Below, in pieces: positions 16,907-27,982 of a stretch of 64,000 nt of DNA. The DNA is taken from contig CAXXCL010000001.1 of assembly GCA_963668615.2 (NCBI GenBank), positions 124,001 through 188,000 of the forward strand, read 5' to 3'. The position numbers and the translations under genes were made by a program. The stretch comes from JAAYPI01 sp963668615. Lineage in GTDB: Bacteria; Bacteroidota; Bacteroidia; Bacteroidales; Paludibacteraceae. How positions within the stretch are numbered: the stretch's first letter is position 1; each line of letters opens with the position of its first letter. The notes under the pieces were generated by a model, which was given only the letters and a program-made list of their open reading frames with translations, did no database searches and was not told the origin of the DNA.

Positions 16907-19900
16907 ATGAAAAAACGGTACTTTATAGGACTTGTTTTTCGTGATATCTGTACCCTAACGTTAGTCCGAAAAGTCTTTTGCATATTTTTATTTTTGAGTG
17001 TTCTGTTCTCTGGTTTTGAGGCACAAGCCATTACCATAAGAAACGATAACTCCTGGGCTGGTATGCGAATTTACTGGTGGGGAGGAACGACAAATCCAGC
17101 GTTTGGTACACGTCCTACCATGACATCTACCACAACTCCTTCGTGGGATAGTAGTGGTTTCTCATGGTATACCTACGACATCAATACAGCTACCAGCATA
17201 AAGGTGACTTCTACAGGAGATACTCCCTCTACTAATGATGTAACGGGAGTTTCGAATACCGGATGCTATACGATGAGTGTAGCTACTAATCCGGTGTTAA
17301 CCCGCGTTGATTGTACAACCGGAGGAACTTATACTCCGAATATGAGTTATGCCGTTACCGGTGGAGTTGTAAGTGGTACTACAGCTTGGAGTACAACACC
17401 TGTTGAAGCGTGTATGTTTACGAAAACATCAACAAATAACTATTCTCTGTGTTTTACTTATGCAAGTTCTTCCTTCAAACTGCTTGTAAAAGAAAATGGT
17501 GTCGCCAACACAGATTGGGGATGGTGTAATAAAGCCATAACAGCAGGCTCAAATGTTACAGGAAACTCAGGAGATTTGGCAATTACAGGTTTTGCTGTCG
17601 GAGATCCTGTTTGTTTAAAACTGGTTATCTCGGGTACTACCGAGAGTCCTATATATACTCTTTCGGCAGTAGCCGGAACTCCCCCCTTAACTATTACCTC
17701 AGACAAAAGTAATCCAATTAATCAAGGATCGGATGTAACCCTTACAGCAACAAACGCAACAGAAACTTGTACATGGGAATATTCACAAGACGGTTCGACT
17801 TGGTATACATACACAGGGACACCTTCAGGAAGTCATAATCAGTACATTTCTCCTAAACCGATGATTACGACAATATATCGTGTCACTTCCGAAGGAGTAT
17901 CTGCCACATATACACTACAAGTCGTAATTCAATGTTCAGGAAACATACAAACGCACTTTACAGAAAATTTCGGTTCATTAGCAACTTCGACTGCACGTGT
18001 AGAGAACTCATACGTTAACACTAGCGTGTATAAGTTTAGTGCCGAAACTTATGAAGTACAGGATGGTTACTATGCCGTTCTTGCAAATCCTTTGTATTGC
18101 GGAAGAGGATCCAATACTTCAACATGGAGTGGCGGGGTTGTAACCGTTTTGGGTAAAGTAGCAAGTTCAGGGTCATACTGGTACAATGATATATATGATC
18201 ATACCGGTAATACAAATGGAGGTATGTTAATGGTAAACTGTAAAAATCAAGGAGAAGTAATGTACCAACGTCAAATAACAAGCTTGTGTAAAAATATTTA
18301 TATAAACTTTACTGCGTGGTTTGCCAATGCGGCGGTAGCAAGTAGTTCTACCCCTATTAACACGCAATTTAAAATCCTCGACAAAAATGGAGTGGAAATT
18401 CAATCTGCACGAATCAATGTAAATAATATTAAGGCGAGCGACGGATGGGTAAAAGGAAGTACTGCTTTCTTTTCCGGCGATAACGAAAGTTTAACGGTGC
18501 AAATAATAAACAATGGGACATCAGGAGCAGGGAATGATATTTTGATAGATGATATCAGTTTCACTTCTTGTGTTCCGCAACTTTCTATTACACCGGGTCT
18601 AATTGTTCAATGCGGAGAAGAAACACGTATTTCTATTCAATCTGAAGGCATTGACAAAATTTTTGGATCTATTCCCTATTACCTTTGGCAAAGGTATGAC
18701 TACAGCACCTCCAAATGGGTAGATATTCCGGATGACCCAATAGCCGGATCTTCGTCTTACAAAGGAAGCGGTTGGGATAAGATTTATTACGATTATGCAA
18801 CGGAATATGCAGAAACTGATCTTCCAAAGTTTCGGGTAATCATGTCGAGTGACCAATCTGTAGCAATAAATGTCGGACATGATATTTTTCCTGTTTGCAA
18901 TAATTATGCAATTACAGATATTGCATCCGTCAATTGTACATGTACCCCACAAGAGATATCCGTTTCGTCTGGAAATATTACACAAAATGTTTGTTCTGGA
19001 TCAAGCATTGAAAATATTATCTTTCGTTATGGTGGAGCTAAAACTACAGAAGCATCTGCAATAAATTTACCGGCAGGATTAACCGCAATTCTTGATAATA
19101 CGACAAAAACGTTAACTATATCGGGGACACCAACAATCGGAGGCACGGCAAAAGTGTTTGCGGTAGGTACGCCAGGAGATGCTTGTATTTCTGATACCAT
19201 AGTAGTAACCATTAATATTAATCCTGAAGTAACGATTACTTGTCCACCAACAAGTACCTTGACGGGTTGCAATGGAGTCCATACTACTGGAGCAACAACA
19301 ATTGCGGCTTTTACAACATTGGGAGGAACGACAAATGCCTCAAGCATTTCATATATTGATGGAACTCCATCATCGGTAGGTTGTTCTGAAACAACGGTAA
19401 GGACATATACGGGTACATTATTAGGATGTTCTAAATCTTGTACACAAAATTTAGTGAGAACTATTGATGAGATAAAACCTGTTATTACGACCACTACCAC
19501 CAGTGCTAATTTAGGATGTAATCCTTCTGTAACAGCTCCTGCTTTCTCTGCTACCGATAACTGCGACGGCTCTTTAACGCCTACCGTCACTACTGCCGGC
19601 CCTTCAAACACAGGGTGCAGCTACTCTCAAACTTGGACGGCTAACGTCTCTGATGCTTGTGGCAATGCCGCTAGTCCATTATCCATTACATACACTTGGA
19701 AACAGGACGTTACTAAACCTGTTATTACAACCACTGCCACCAGTGCTGATTTAGGATGTAATCCTTCTGTAACAGCTCCTGCTTTCTCTGCTACCGATAA
19801 CTGCGACGGCTCTTTAACGCCTACCGTCACTACTGCCGGACCTTCAAACACAGGGTGCAGCTACTCTCAAACTTGGACGGCTAACGTCTCTGATGCTTGT

Positions 19901-22900
19901 GGCAATGCCGCTAGTCCATTATCCATTACATACACTTGGAAACAGGATGTTACTAAACCTATTATTACAACCACTGCCACCAGTGCTGATTTAGGATGTA
20001 ATCCTTCTGTAACAGCTCCTGCTTTCTCTGCTACCGATAACTGCGACGGCTCTTTAACGCCTACCGTCACTACTGCCGGCCCTTCAAACACAGGGTGCAG
20101 CTACTCTCAAACTTGGACGGCTAACGTCTCCGATGCTTGTGGCAATGCCGCTAGTCCATTATCCATTACATACACTTGGAAACAGGACGTTACTAAACCT
20201 GTTATTATCGGTAGTGTTGCTGCTCAAAACGCTACACTTTCCGGAACTTGTATATTTAAGATTCCAAATGTTACCGAATTAGTTCGAGCCCTTTCCAGTG
20301 ACAATTGTACAAATCAGGCAGATCTTACTATTACTCAAAGTCCTACAGAAGGAACAATTATGACAGGAACAACAAACGTGATAGTCAGTGTAAAAGATGC
20401 TTGTAACAACACATCCTCAACAACAATCAATGTTACGGTTCCGGAAAAGCCTACAATTCAGCTGACCTCAGGTCCAACTTGTTCAGCTGATTTATCTACC
20501 TATGGTTTGGACGTAACTGTAAGCAGTGGAACATTAACTTCTACCTCCGGAACACTTAATCATTCGGGAAACCATTGGACTGTTAGTAATGTGACCAAAG
20601 ACACAAACATAACCCTTACCGTAACAGATACCAATGGTTGTACTGAAAATATGGGTATTACGGCTCCCGATTGTAATTGTAAACCTCAATTAGTTACTTT
20701 AGTTTCAGGGAATGCAAACCAATCCATATGTCCCGATAAGGCTATTACAACTATTACTTACAATGCTACCGGCACAGAAACCACAGGAATTGTAATCGAT
20801 AATATTCCTGCCGGTATGTCTGTGAATTATACTACACCCACTAGTGCCGAATTAATCGGAACACCCACATCATCAGGAACCTATAATGTATATGCAATAG
20901 GTAGTAGTGCCTCTTGCCCTTCAAATATACTAACGGGAAACATTACTCTTTATGAAAAACCTACCATTACTATTAGCGGAATACCTACGACAACAATATG
21001 TCCGAATACTACGGTTAATTTAAGTGCGACTGCAACAACATCAGGGACTAATTATCAATGGACAAACGCAACCGGTGGAATTCCATCTTCTACTGCCACT
21101 TTTTCAGCCTCTGATTGTATAGAAAGCAGTCATAACATTTCGGCATTATTTACAGACGACCACGGATGTACAAATACTCAATCTGCTACAATAAAAGTAG
21201 GAGATACAACGACCCCTACTTTTAACGCTATTACGCCTTTATCTATCGCCTGTGACGCTTCTGATAAAGCAACACAGATTTCGAATTGGTTAAATACAGC
21301 TTCCGCTACCGATAATTGCAGCACAGTGACCATAACGAATAATTACGATATAGCCAATTTGCCTGTTCACTGCGGAACATTAACTGTAATATTTACGGCT
21401 GCAGATAATTGTTCGCATGAATCAACAATGTCTTCTACTATAACCATCACTGATACGCAAAAACCTCAATTCAACAGTATAACAGATTTATCTGTGGCTT
21501 GTGACGCAAGTGATAAAATGACTCAAATCACTAATTGGTTAAATGCAGCTACCGCTACCGATAATTGTGGTAATGCTACTGTTACAAATAATTATAACGT
21601 TGCTAATTTACCCATGACTTGCGGAAACCTAACTGTTTTATTCACAGCGACGGATGAGTGTTCAAACTCAACAACAACTACATCAACCATTAATATTACA
21701 GACACAAAAGCTCCTACATTCAACACAATTACACCCCTATCTATAAGTTGTGATGCTTCTGACAAAACAATACAAATTACCAATTGGTTAGGCAATGTTT
21801 CCGCTACGGATAATTGTGGAACAGCTACCATTAGCAATGATTATAACACGGCTAACTTGCCTGTTCACTGCGGAAACCTCACCGTCACTTTTACAGCTAA
21901 AGACAATTGCAGTAATGAACAAACGACTTCTGCTGACATTTCCATTACAGATACTACCAAACCAACATTTACGGTTCCGGCAGATATTACCATTTATAAA
22001 GATGCTGATTGCAATTACAATTCAAGCACTACAATAACAGGCAATGTTACAGATGAAATTGATAATTGTTCAACAGGAATACAAGCAACATTCACAGATG
22101 TTACATCACAAGGAAGTTGTACCGGAAATTTAATTATCACCAGAACATGGTCATTGCAAGACGATTGTGGAAATATAACAAATAAGGAACAAAAAATTAC
22201 AGTGGAAGATACGATTGCTCCAATTGTAAATCCGATACCGGATCAAAAAGCCTCCATTGCGAATTGTATATTTACCGTTCCCGACTTAACGACCCTTGTT
22301 CGAGCCAATACTTCTGATAATTGTACCGCGAATGGGAATTTAAGTATCTCTCAAAGTCCAAGTGCAGGAACTATTATAACAAATTTATCAAACGATATTA
22401 CCGTAACCGTAACAGATGCATGTAACAATTCTACCAATACCATCGTCAAAGTAACTGTTCCAACCGCCCCAGAAATAAGTCTTACCAGTGAGAATAATGA
22501 AACAGTATTAAGTTGTTCAACAACTTCCATAAAAATCACAGCCACCGGAAACAATGGAACGGTACCCTACACATACGGTTTAAACGGATCAACATATCAA
22601 CCAAACAATGAGTTTATGGTAACAAGTGCTGACAATTATGTCGTCACTTTACAAGATGCCAATGGTTGCACAGCTGAAAAATCTATAAATATTACGAATG
22701 CTTCCAACTTAGACTTTACCTTAGCTTCCGACGTATCTGTGATTACTTGTACAAATATACAAAGTACCATCACAGCGACAATAACACAAGGAACAGCCCC
22801 TTTCCAATACAAAATAGAAGGAGGTTCCTATCAATCAGAAAATACTTTCGTAGTCACGACCGGTAAAACATATACTGTTACCGTTAAAGATGCTAACAAT

Positions 22901-25900
22901 TGCGAAATCCAACACATTATTACTATCAACGAAAACAAGGAAACGCCGACGATAACGCTTAATGGGGCTAATGATGGTGACAAAATTAATTGTAAAACGA
23001 CAAGTTATGTACTGGGTTATGATATAACGGATAATACGACAGCATTGACAGAGACAAACAGAACGTGGAGCAACGGAAGTACAACTACCGACATTACTGC
23101 AACGGAAGCAGGAGGTTTTTCTGTACAAATCACTTTCAGTAACGGATGTACGAGCAACAGTAACGTCATTCATCTGATAAAAGACACAATATCTCCTTCT
23201 TTGTCAATCAACGCTCCTACGACAAATCTGACTTGCCAAACCTCTTCCATAGAATTGACTGCTCAAACAGATGCTTCACAATATTTGTGGAATGACAATT
23301 CTACCAATCAGAAACTGACAGCAACTAATACTGGAGACTATTCCGTAGTAGTTACCGGAGATAATGGATGTAAAACCTCGAAATCAATTACAATTACAAG
23401 TACCGATGATGATATATCAGTTTCTGAAACTATAACAAACGTAACTTGTTACCAAGGCAGCAATGGAAAAATCGAGCTCACAGTAACAGGAGGTGTAGCA
23501 CCTATATCCTACAATTGGAATAATAATACTTACGACACAAAAGATATAACTAATTTATCGGCAGGAAATTATAACATTGGAATTACTGATTCAAACAATT
23601 GTAAAAGAGACCTTAGCTTTACAATTTCCGAACCAAATCCATTAAAAGTATCAACAAATCCTGTTACTCCTATTTGCAAAGGAGAATCAGTCACCCTTTC
23701 TGCAACAGTGGGAGGTGGAACCACTAACTATACATATAGCTGGGATAATGTATCTTCGGCGGACGCTTCTATAGAAGTTTCTCCATCAACTAATACACAA
23801 TATACATTCAAAGTTGTTGATGCAAATCTCTGCGAAAAAGACACTGTTATTACAGTTACCGTTAACCAGCTTCCAACGGTAAGTGCAATTACAGGTTTAG
23901 CAAAAGTTTATATAGGGTCAACAACAGTTCTTTCAAATCTCTCAACACTAGCAGGTGTTTGGAGCATAAGTGACGAAAGTATTGCAACCATAAATACCAA
24001 TGGAGAAGTTACTGCAATAAAAGCAGGTAATGTTATTGTATATTATACGGTAACCGACCCTATTACCCACTGCAGTAACCGAGTTCAATATCCACTATCG
24101 CTATTGGATGTGCATCCCACAGGCATCGTAAGCGGAAATGCCCATTTATGCCCGGGTGAAGAAACAACCGTTACAATAAATTTAACAGGAATCCCTCCGT
24201 TTAATTTTTCGTATACTGATGAAATCAATATAATTTCTATTAGCAATTACAATAGCACAGAGTACACCTTCCAAAGCAAACCAGACCCAGGAACTACTCT
24301 TACTTACACATTAGTCTCTTTGGAAGATGCAGTCGCAACAGCCGACCCAGCAGGAATGACGGGTTCAGCTACGGTCGAAGTAAACAATGATGTAATTCTC
24401 ACCACTTCATTAAATGGAAACTCTCCCCTTTGCCCAAATGCAGACATTGAAATTCAGGTAAGCGGTGGAGATGACTCTTCGTTAGGTTATACAGTAACTG
24501 AAGATTCCAATCCGGTAAGCTTCAATTATACAAGTGGAATAATAACCGTAACGGGGGCTTCAGTCGGAACTCATTTTTATTCAATTATTGCATATAAAAC
24601 AGAGGACAATAAAACTTGCGAAAGTACTCCCTCCACAATAAGCGTTACTTTGGAAGATACTACTATACCGGAAATAACTTGTGGAAACAATATTGAGCAA
24701 AATACCGATGAAGGGTTATGTTCTGCCTTGGTAGCTGTTCCGGATATTACTTTTTCGGATAATTGTTCAACACCAACTCTTTCGTACGAAATAACAGGCT
24801 CTACGACAGCTGCTTCAACAGTTGGTCAAGTAGGTTCACGCCTATTTAACAAAGGAATTAACAACATTATATACACAGCTATAGATGAAGCAGGAAACAA
24901 AAAATCATGTTCAACTACAGTAACCATTAATGATGCGGAAAATCCTGAAATAGCTTGTCCTACAAACATAACCGTATCGATGGATGCAGGAGTAAATTAT
25001 GCAACAATGACTAATATCGGTTCTCCTACAGCAAATGACAATTGTGCAATAGATACCATTACCAATAATGCTCCCGCAACAAACATTTATAATAAAGGAA
25101 CAACAACTATAACTTGGAAAGCAACCGATACTTCAGGTAATTCTGGAGAATGTGAACAAACAATAACCGTTGTCGACACAGAGAAGCCCCAGATTACGTG
25201 TCCTGCTCCAATCTCGATTGAATGTCTTGATGATTTGCCACAGGCATATACTATTTATACGGAATTTACGACAGCAGGAGGTTCAACTTCCGACAACGAT
25301 GAAGTGAATGAAACAAGTTTCACCTTGATAGACGAAGTGGATGACAATGGCATATGTCCAAAAATAATTTCCCGCACCTACCAAATTGCCGATGTAAGCG
25401 GAAATACAAACACTTGTACACAAAATATCACGATCAGCGACGATATTCCTCCTCAATTTGATACAATCGTTCCCCTTTCGGTATCTTGTAGTGCAAGTGA
25501 TAAAGAAACGCAAATTAACAATTGGTTAAATACTGTTACAGCTACCGACAACTGTTCAACAGTTACTATCACAAACAATTTCGACATCAACTCTCTGACT
25601 ACCTCATGTGGAAATGTAGAAGTTACATTTACCGCTAAAGATGGTTGCAATAACAAAATAACAGCAACGGGATTTATTACTGTTTATGACAATATAATTC
25701 CTTCCTTTACCTCGACAGTAGAGCCACAAAATGCATCAAGTATAGGCAATTGCGAATTTCAGGTTCCAAACCTTATTCCAACAATTAAAGCCATCGTTAC
25801 AGATAATTGTACTCAACCTGAAAATATCATTATTACACAAACACCTGCTGCTAACACAATTATAACAACAGATACGGATATAACTATTTTGATAGAAGAT

Positions 25901-27397
25901 GCTTGTGGAAATACAAATAGTACAATTGTATCGGTAGTTATTCCAGACCTACCGATAGCAACACTAACGGCCTCACAAACAGCATTCAATTGTAACCTGA
26001 CAAATATTACATTGACGGCTTCCGCAACAAGTGGAACTCCGACATTTGAATACAGTTTAGATGGTGTAACATTCCAAACACAAAACACCTTTAGTGTTTC
26101 AGAAACAGGAATCTACACCATTACCGTAAAAGATGCAACAGGATGCACCAATACAGGAAACTCCGTTACACTTACGCAAACTCCGACTCTTACACTTCAG
26201 ACTAATTCGGACAAAACAGAGATTACTTGTAAAAGTCCAACTGCTACCATTTCGGCTATCGCTTCCGGAGGCAAATATCCCTATCAATTTAGCATAAATG
26301 GAGGAATTCTCACAACAAACACGTCATTTACAATAACTGAAGGAGGCAATTATTCGGTAGAAGTAACAGATGCTAATGGCTGTTCGGCAATCTCAACTAT
26401 AAGTATAATTAACAATAAAATATCACCAAACGTTGTAACAAAACAGCTGGCTTCCGTATGCTCTCCCGAAACGATTGACATTTCAGACGCTGTTGTCAGC
26501 TCAGATGCTGATATTGTTAAATATTTTACTGACCAAACATTGACACACGAAATCACTTCAACACTGATTTCACAGGTTGGAAATTACACTTATTATGTTG
26601 CGGGCATGGACATTACAACGGGATGTATAGGCTCTCCCGTAGCGGTGCCTTTTAGTATCAATGAAATATCAGTCACTAGTGTCAATGATACTATTATTTG
26701 CGAAAATACATCTGCTACACTTTGGGCAAAAGGTATTGGTTCCCAGGCAGCAACGTACACCTACGATTTTTACACATCCGGAACATCAAGTAAACTATCT
26801 AGTGCAACAAATGGCAATATATATTACGAATCGGTACAACCGGACAAGACTTCTTCTTACAATTTATTGGTAAAAAATGGTAGCTGTAATTACACAAAAA
26901 TAATTTCTGTGGAAGTAACACCAGACCCTACATTTGACATAGTAGATACGCAATCGGGAGTTGAAGTTAAATTAAAAATAAATGCTAATGCCCCATATTT
27001 GTATCGCCTTAACAACGGAGATTGGCAAACATCACCATTATTCGAAGTGAATGAGAAAGGTCAATATGAAGTGATGGTTACTGATGCCAACGGATGTTCC
27101 TCTATTTCTACATTTGTCATTGATAAATTAATAGACATATACCCTGATAAGTTTTTCACACCTAATGGTGACGGGGTTAACGATACATGGGAAATAAAAA
27201 ATATTGGGTACTATCCAAATGCTGAAATTGAGATATACGACAGATTTAGTAAAAAGTTATTGACGTACAAAGGATATGAAAAAGGATGGGATGGCATTTA
27301 CCTCAACCATTTAATGCCTGCTACCGACTATTGGTACATCGTTAAAATACATGAATTAGGAAAACCTCGTGTAGGTCACTTCACACTAAAAAGATGA
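16907..27397 (+). CDS. Giant multidomain T9SS type-B surface protein (HYR, SprB and Big_2 repeats; CHU_C)
   Basis: A 3496-residue protein. The N-terminus is an unusually long signal peptide: ~20 residues precede a hydrophobic core ending in AQA near 42. Next come a ~200-residue aromatic-rich region and a jelly-roll-like region (~340-550, ending DILIDDISF). Many HYR/Ig-like units with the DNC and DACGN or DSNNC signatures follow, including three almost identical 80-residue units (~859-1098) and three 83-residue units (~1435-1683). A SprB repeat lies at ~2175-2245, a Big_2-like domain at ~2325-2402 and two HYR domains at ~2589-2763. Residues ~3410-3496 are a CHU_C domain (FFTPNGDGVNDTWEI) that directs T9SS type-B export. 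Probably a cell-surface adhesin; the ligand is unknown. The paired cysteines suggest disulfides. Confidence 0.88.
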   Translation: MKKRYFIGLVFRDICTLTLVRKVFCIFLFLSVLFSGFEAQAITIRNDNSWAGMRIYWWGGTTNPAFGTRPTMTSTTTPSWDSSGFSWYTYDINTATSIKVTSTGDTPSTNDVTGVSNTGCYTMSVATNPVLTRVDCTTGGTYTPNMSYAVTGGVVSGTTAWSTTPVEACMFTKTSTNNYSLCFTYASSSFKLLVKENGVANTDWGWCNKAITAGSNVTGNSGDLAITGFAVGDPVCLKLVISGTTESPIYTLSAVAGTPPLTITSDKSNPINQGSDVTLTATNATETCTWEYSQDGSTWYTYTGTPSGSHNQYISPKPMITTIYRVTSEGVSATYTLQVVIQCSGNIQTHFTENFGSLATSTARVENSYVNTSVYKFSAETYEVQDGYYAVLANPLYCGRGSNTSTWSGGVVTVLGKVASSGSYWYNDIYDHTGNTNGGMLMVNCKNQGEVMYQRQITSLCKNIYINFTAWFANAAVASSSTPINTQFKILDKNGVEIQSARINVNNIKASDGWVKGSTAFFSGDNESLTVQIINNGTSGAGNDILIDDISFTSCVPQLSITPGLIVQCGEETRISIQSEGIDKIFGSIPYYLWQRYDYSTSKWVDIPDDPIAGSSSYKGSGWDKIYYDYATEYAETDLPKFRVIMSSDQSVAINVGHDIFPVCNNYAITDIASVNCTCTPQEISVSSGNITQNVCSGSSIENIIFRYGGAKTTEASAINLPAGLTAILDNTTKTLTISGTPTIGGTAKVFAVGTPGDACISDTIVVTININPEVTITCPPTSTLTGCNGVHTTGATTIAAFTTLGGTTNASSISYIDGTPSSVGCSETTVRTYTGTLLGCSKSCTQNLVRTIDEIKPVITTTTTSANLGCNPSVTAPAFSATDNCDGSLTPTVTTAGPSNTGCSYSQTWTANVSDACGNAASPLSITYTWKQDVTKPVITTTATSADLGCNPSVTAPAFSATDNCDGSLTPTVTTAGPSNTGCSYSQTWTANVSDACGNAASPLSITYTWKQDVTKPIITTTATSADLGCNPSVTAPAFSATDNCDGSLTPTVTTAGPSNTGCSYSQTWTANVSDACGNAASPLSITYTWKQDVTKPVIIGSVAAQNATLSGTCIFKIPNVTELVRALSSDNCTNQADLTITQSPTEGTIMTGTTNVIVSVKDACNNTSSTTINVTVPEKPTIQLTSGPTCSADLSTYGLDVTVSSGTLTSTSGTLNHSGNHWTVSNVTKDTNITLTVTDTNGCTENMGITAPDCNCKPQLVTLVSGNANQSICPDKAITTITYNATGTETTGIVIDNIPAGMSVNYTTPTSAELIGTPTSSGTYNVYAIGSSASCPSNILTGNITLYEKPTITISGIPTTTICPNTTVNLSATATTSGTNYQWTNATGGIPSSTATFSASDCIESSHNISALFTDDHGCTNTQSATIKVGDTTTPTFNAITPLSIACDASDKATQISNWLNTASATDNCSTVTITNNYDIANLPVHCGTLTVIFTAADNCSHESTMSSTITITDTQKPQFNSITDLSVACDASDKMTQITNWLNAATATDNCGNATVTNNYNVANLPMTCGNLTVLFTATDECSNSTTTTSTINITDTKAPTFNTITPLSISCDASDKTIQITNWLGNVSATDNCGTATISNDYNTANLPVHCGNLTVTFTAKDNCSNEQTTSADISITDTTKPTFTVPADITIYKDADCNYNSSTTITGNVTDEIDNCSTGIQATFTDVTSQGSCTGNLIITRTWSLQDDCGNITNKEQKITVEDTIAPIVNPIPDQKASIANCIFTVPDLTTLVRANTSDNCTANGNLSISQSPSAGTIITNLSNDITVTVTDACNNSTNTIVKVTVPTAPEISLTSENNETVLSCSTTSIKITATGNNGTVPYTYGLNGSTYQPNNEFMVTSADNYVVTLQDANGCTAEKSINITNASNLDFTLASDVSVITCTNIQSTITATITQGTAPFQYKIEGGSYQSENTFVVTTGKTYTVTVKDANNCEIQHIITINENKETPTITLNGANDGDKINCKTTSYVLGYDITDNTTALTETNRTWSNGSTTTDITATEAGGFSVQITFSNGCTSNSNVIHLIKDTISPSLSINAPTTNLTCQTSSIELTAQTDASQYLWNDNSTNQKLTATNTGDYSVVVTGDNGCKTSKSITITSTDDDISVSETITNVTCYQGSNGKIELTVTGGVAPISYNWNNNTYDTKDITNLSAGNYNIGITDSNNCKRDLSFTISEPNPLKVSTNPVTPICKGESVTLSATVGGGTTNYTYSWDNVSSADASIEVSPSTNTQYTFKVVDANLCEKDTVITVTVNQLPTVSAITGLAKVYIGSTTVLSNLSTLAGVWSISDESIATINTNGEVTAIKAGNVIVYYTVTDPITHCSNRVQYPLSLLDVHPTGIVSGNAHLCPGEETTVTINLTGIPPFNFSYTDEINIISISNYNSTEYTFQSKPDPGTTLTYTLVSLEDAVATADPAGMTGSATVEVNNDVILTTSLNGNSPLCPNADIEIQVSGGDDSSLGYTVTEDSNPVSFNYTSGIITVTGASVGTHFYSIIAYKTEDNKTCESTPSTISVTLEDTTIPEITCGNNIEQNTDEGLCSALVAVPDITFSDNCSTPTLSYEITGSTTAASTVGQVGSRLFNKGINNIIYTAIDEAGNKKSCSTTVTINDAENPEIACPTNITVSMDAGVNYATMTNIGSPTANDNCAIDTITNNAPATNIYNKGTTTITWKATDTSGNSGECEQTITVVDTEKPQITCPAPISIECLDDLPQAYTIYTEFTTAGGSTSDNDEVNETSFTLIDEVDDNGICPKIISRTYQIADVSGNTNTCTQNITISDDIPPQFDTIVPLSVSCSASDKETQINNWLNTVTATDNCSTVTITNNFDINSLTTSCGNVEVTFTAKDGCNNKITATGFITVYDNIIPSFTSTVEPQNASSIGNCEFQVPNLIPTIKAIVTDNCTQPENIIITQTPAANTIITTDTDITILIEDACGNTNSTIVSVVIPDLPIATLTASQTAFNCNLTNITLTASATSGTPTFEYSLDGVTFQTQNTFSVSETGIYTITVKDATGCTNTGNSVTLTQTPTLTLQTNSDKTEITCKSPTATISAIASGGKYPYQFSINGGILTTNTSFTITEGGNYSVEVTDANGCSAISTISIINNKISPNVVTKQLASVCSPETIDISDAVVSSDADIVKYFTDQTLTHEITSTLISQVGNYTYYVAGMDITTGCIGSPVAVPFSINEISVTSVNDTIICENTSATLWAKGIGSQAATYTYDFYTSGTSSKLSSATNGNIYYESVQPDKTSSYNLLVKNGSCNYTKIISVEVTPDPTFDIVDTQSGVEVKLKINANAPYLYRLNNGDWQTSPLFEVNEKGQYEVMVTDANGCSSISTFVIDKLIDIYPDKFFTPNGDGVNDTWEIKNIGYYPNAEIEIYDRFSKKLLTYKGYEKGWDGIYLNHLMPATDYWYIVKIHELGKPRVGHFTLKR
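19481..20200 (+). repeat. Three near-identical 240-bp tandem units
   Basis: Units 19481-19720, 19721-19960 and 19961-20200 differ at only a few bases. They encode 80-residue HYR-like modules with six cysteines. The rest of the gene is much less homogeneous. Confidence 0.95.
21209..21957 (+). repeat. Three diverged 249-bp tandem units
   Basis: The landmark TGTGAC/TGTGAT occurs at 21251, 21500 and 21749, a period of 249 bp (83 residues: CDASDK...NWL...ATDNC...NLP..CG.LTV.FTA.D.C). A fourth, isolated relative lies at about 25450-25695. Confidence 0.85.
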
Positions 27398-27421
27398 TTT
27401 CACAGGAATCTTACAAGAATA

Positions 27422-27445
27422 ATAAAAGGAGTCAACTCCTTTTAT
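27422..27445. terminator. Bidirectional terminator between adhesin and HD gene
   Basis: ATAAAAGGAGT (27422-27432) / ACTCCTTTTAT (27435-27445) with a 2-base loop, between convergent genes. Each side ends in an A/T run. Confidence 0.7.
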
Positions 27446-27982
27446 TTATAAAAATAACTCGCACCAAGTTTGAAACTGCGTTATTGCTCTTCCTCCAAAC
27501 TTACTGAGACTAACTTGTACTTGAGACAAAGTCAATTCCTCATCCAAACGTGTTTTTGAATAAAATTTATCAGCAAAACAAATAAGCTGTTCTTCTAAAG
27601 AAACAGGACGTAAATCCCGTTTTGGAAGAGGTAAATTTTGTTGTTCTATATCAGAAAGGCTAATACCTGCACCCGTATGCCGTTCACAGACCAAAGCATG
27701 TTTGGGAAATCCTTCCTTTCTCATCAAATCAGCACCCAAATAGCCATGGCAAATGTATGGAAAACTGCCCAAACAACTAATACGAGGAGCATTAGTTAAA
27801 AATATGCCAATATCATGTATCATTGCAGCCTCTTGTATAAACGTTTTATCCAAAGTCATCTCCGGATGATTCTCTGCTATTTCAAGAGCCTTTTGGGTCA
27901 CAGCATTACTATGTTTCACAAGAATTGCATAAAGCAAACTCTGAGGCTCGTAATATTTCTCTATAATGGCAAGACTATTCAC
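27446..27982 (-). CDS. HD-domain phosphohydrolase
   Basis: This 178-residue protein is an HD-superfamily metal-dependent hydrolase. A conserved KHSNAVTQKALEIA His is followed by the signature HDIGIFL (~55) and CHGYLGADLMRKEGFPKHALVCERH (~80-105), with the metal-binding HD pair and later His residues. Relatives act on nucleotides or cyclic nucleotides; the substrate is unknown here. It starts with GTG and overlaps the S41 protease stop codon by 4 bp (GTGA), so it is translationally coupled as the last gene of the mpl operon. Confidence 0.83.
   Translation of the reverse strand: MNSLAIIEKYYEPQSLLYAILVKHSNAVTQKALEIAENHPEMTLDKTFIQEAAMIHDIGIFLTNAPRISCLGSFPYICHGYLGADLMRKEGFPKHALVCERHTGAGISLSDIEQQNLPLPKRDLRPVSLEEQLICFADKFYSKTRLDEELTLSQVQVSLSKFGGRAITQFQTWCELFL

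Noticed and set aside
19027..20091. Three near-identical antisense ORFs opposite the giant adhesin
   Set aside because: They are mirror images of the 240-bp triplication, not genes.
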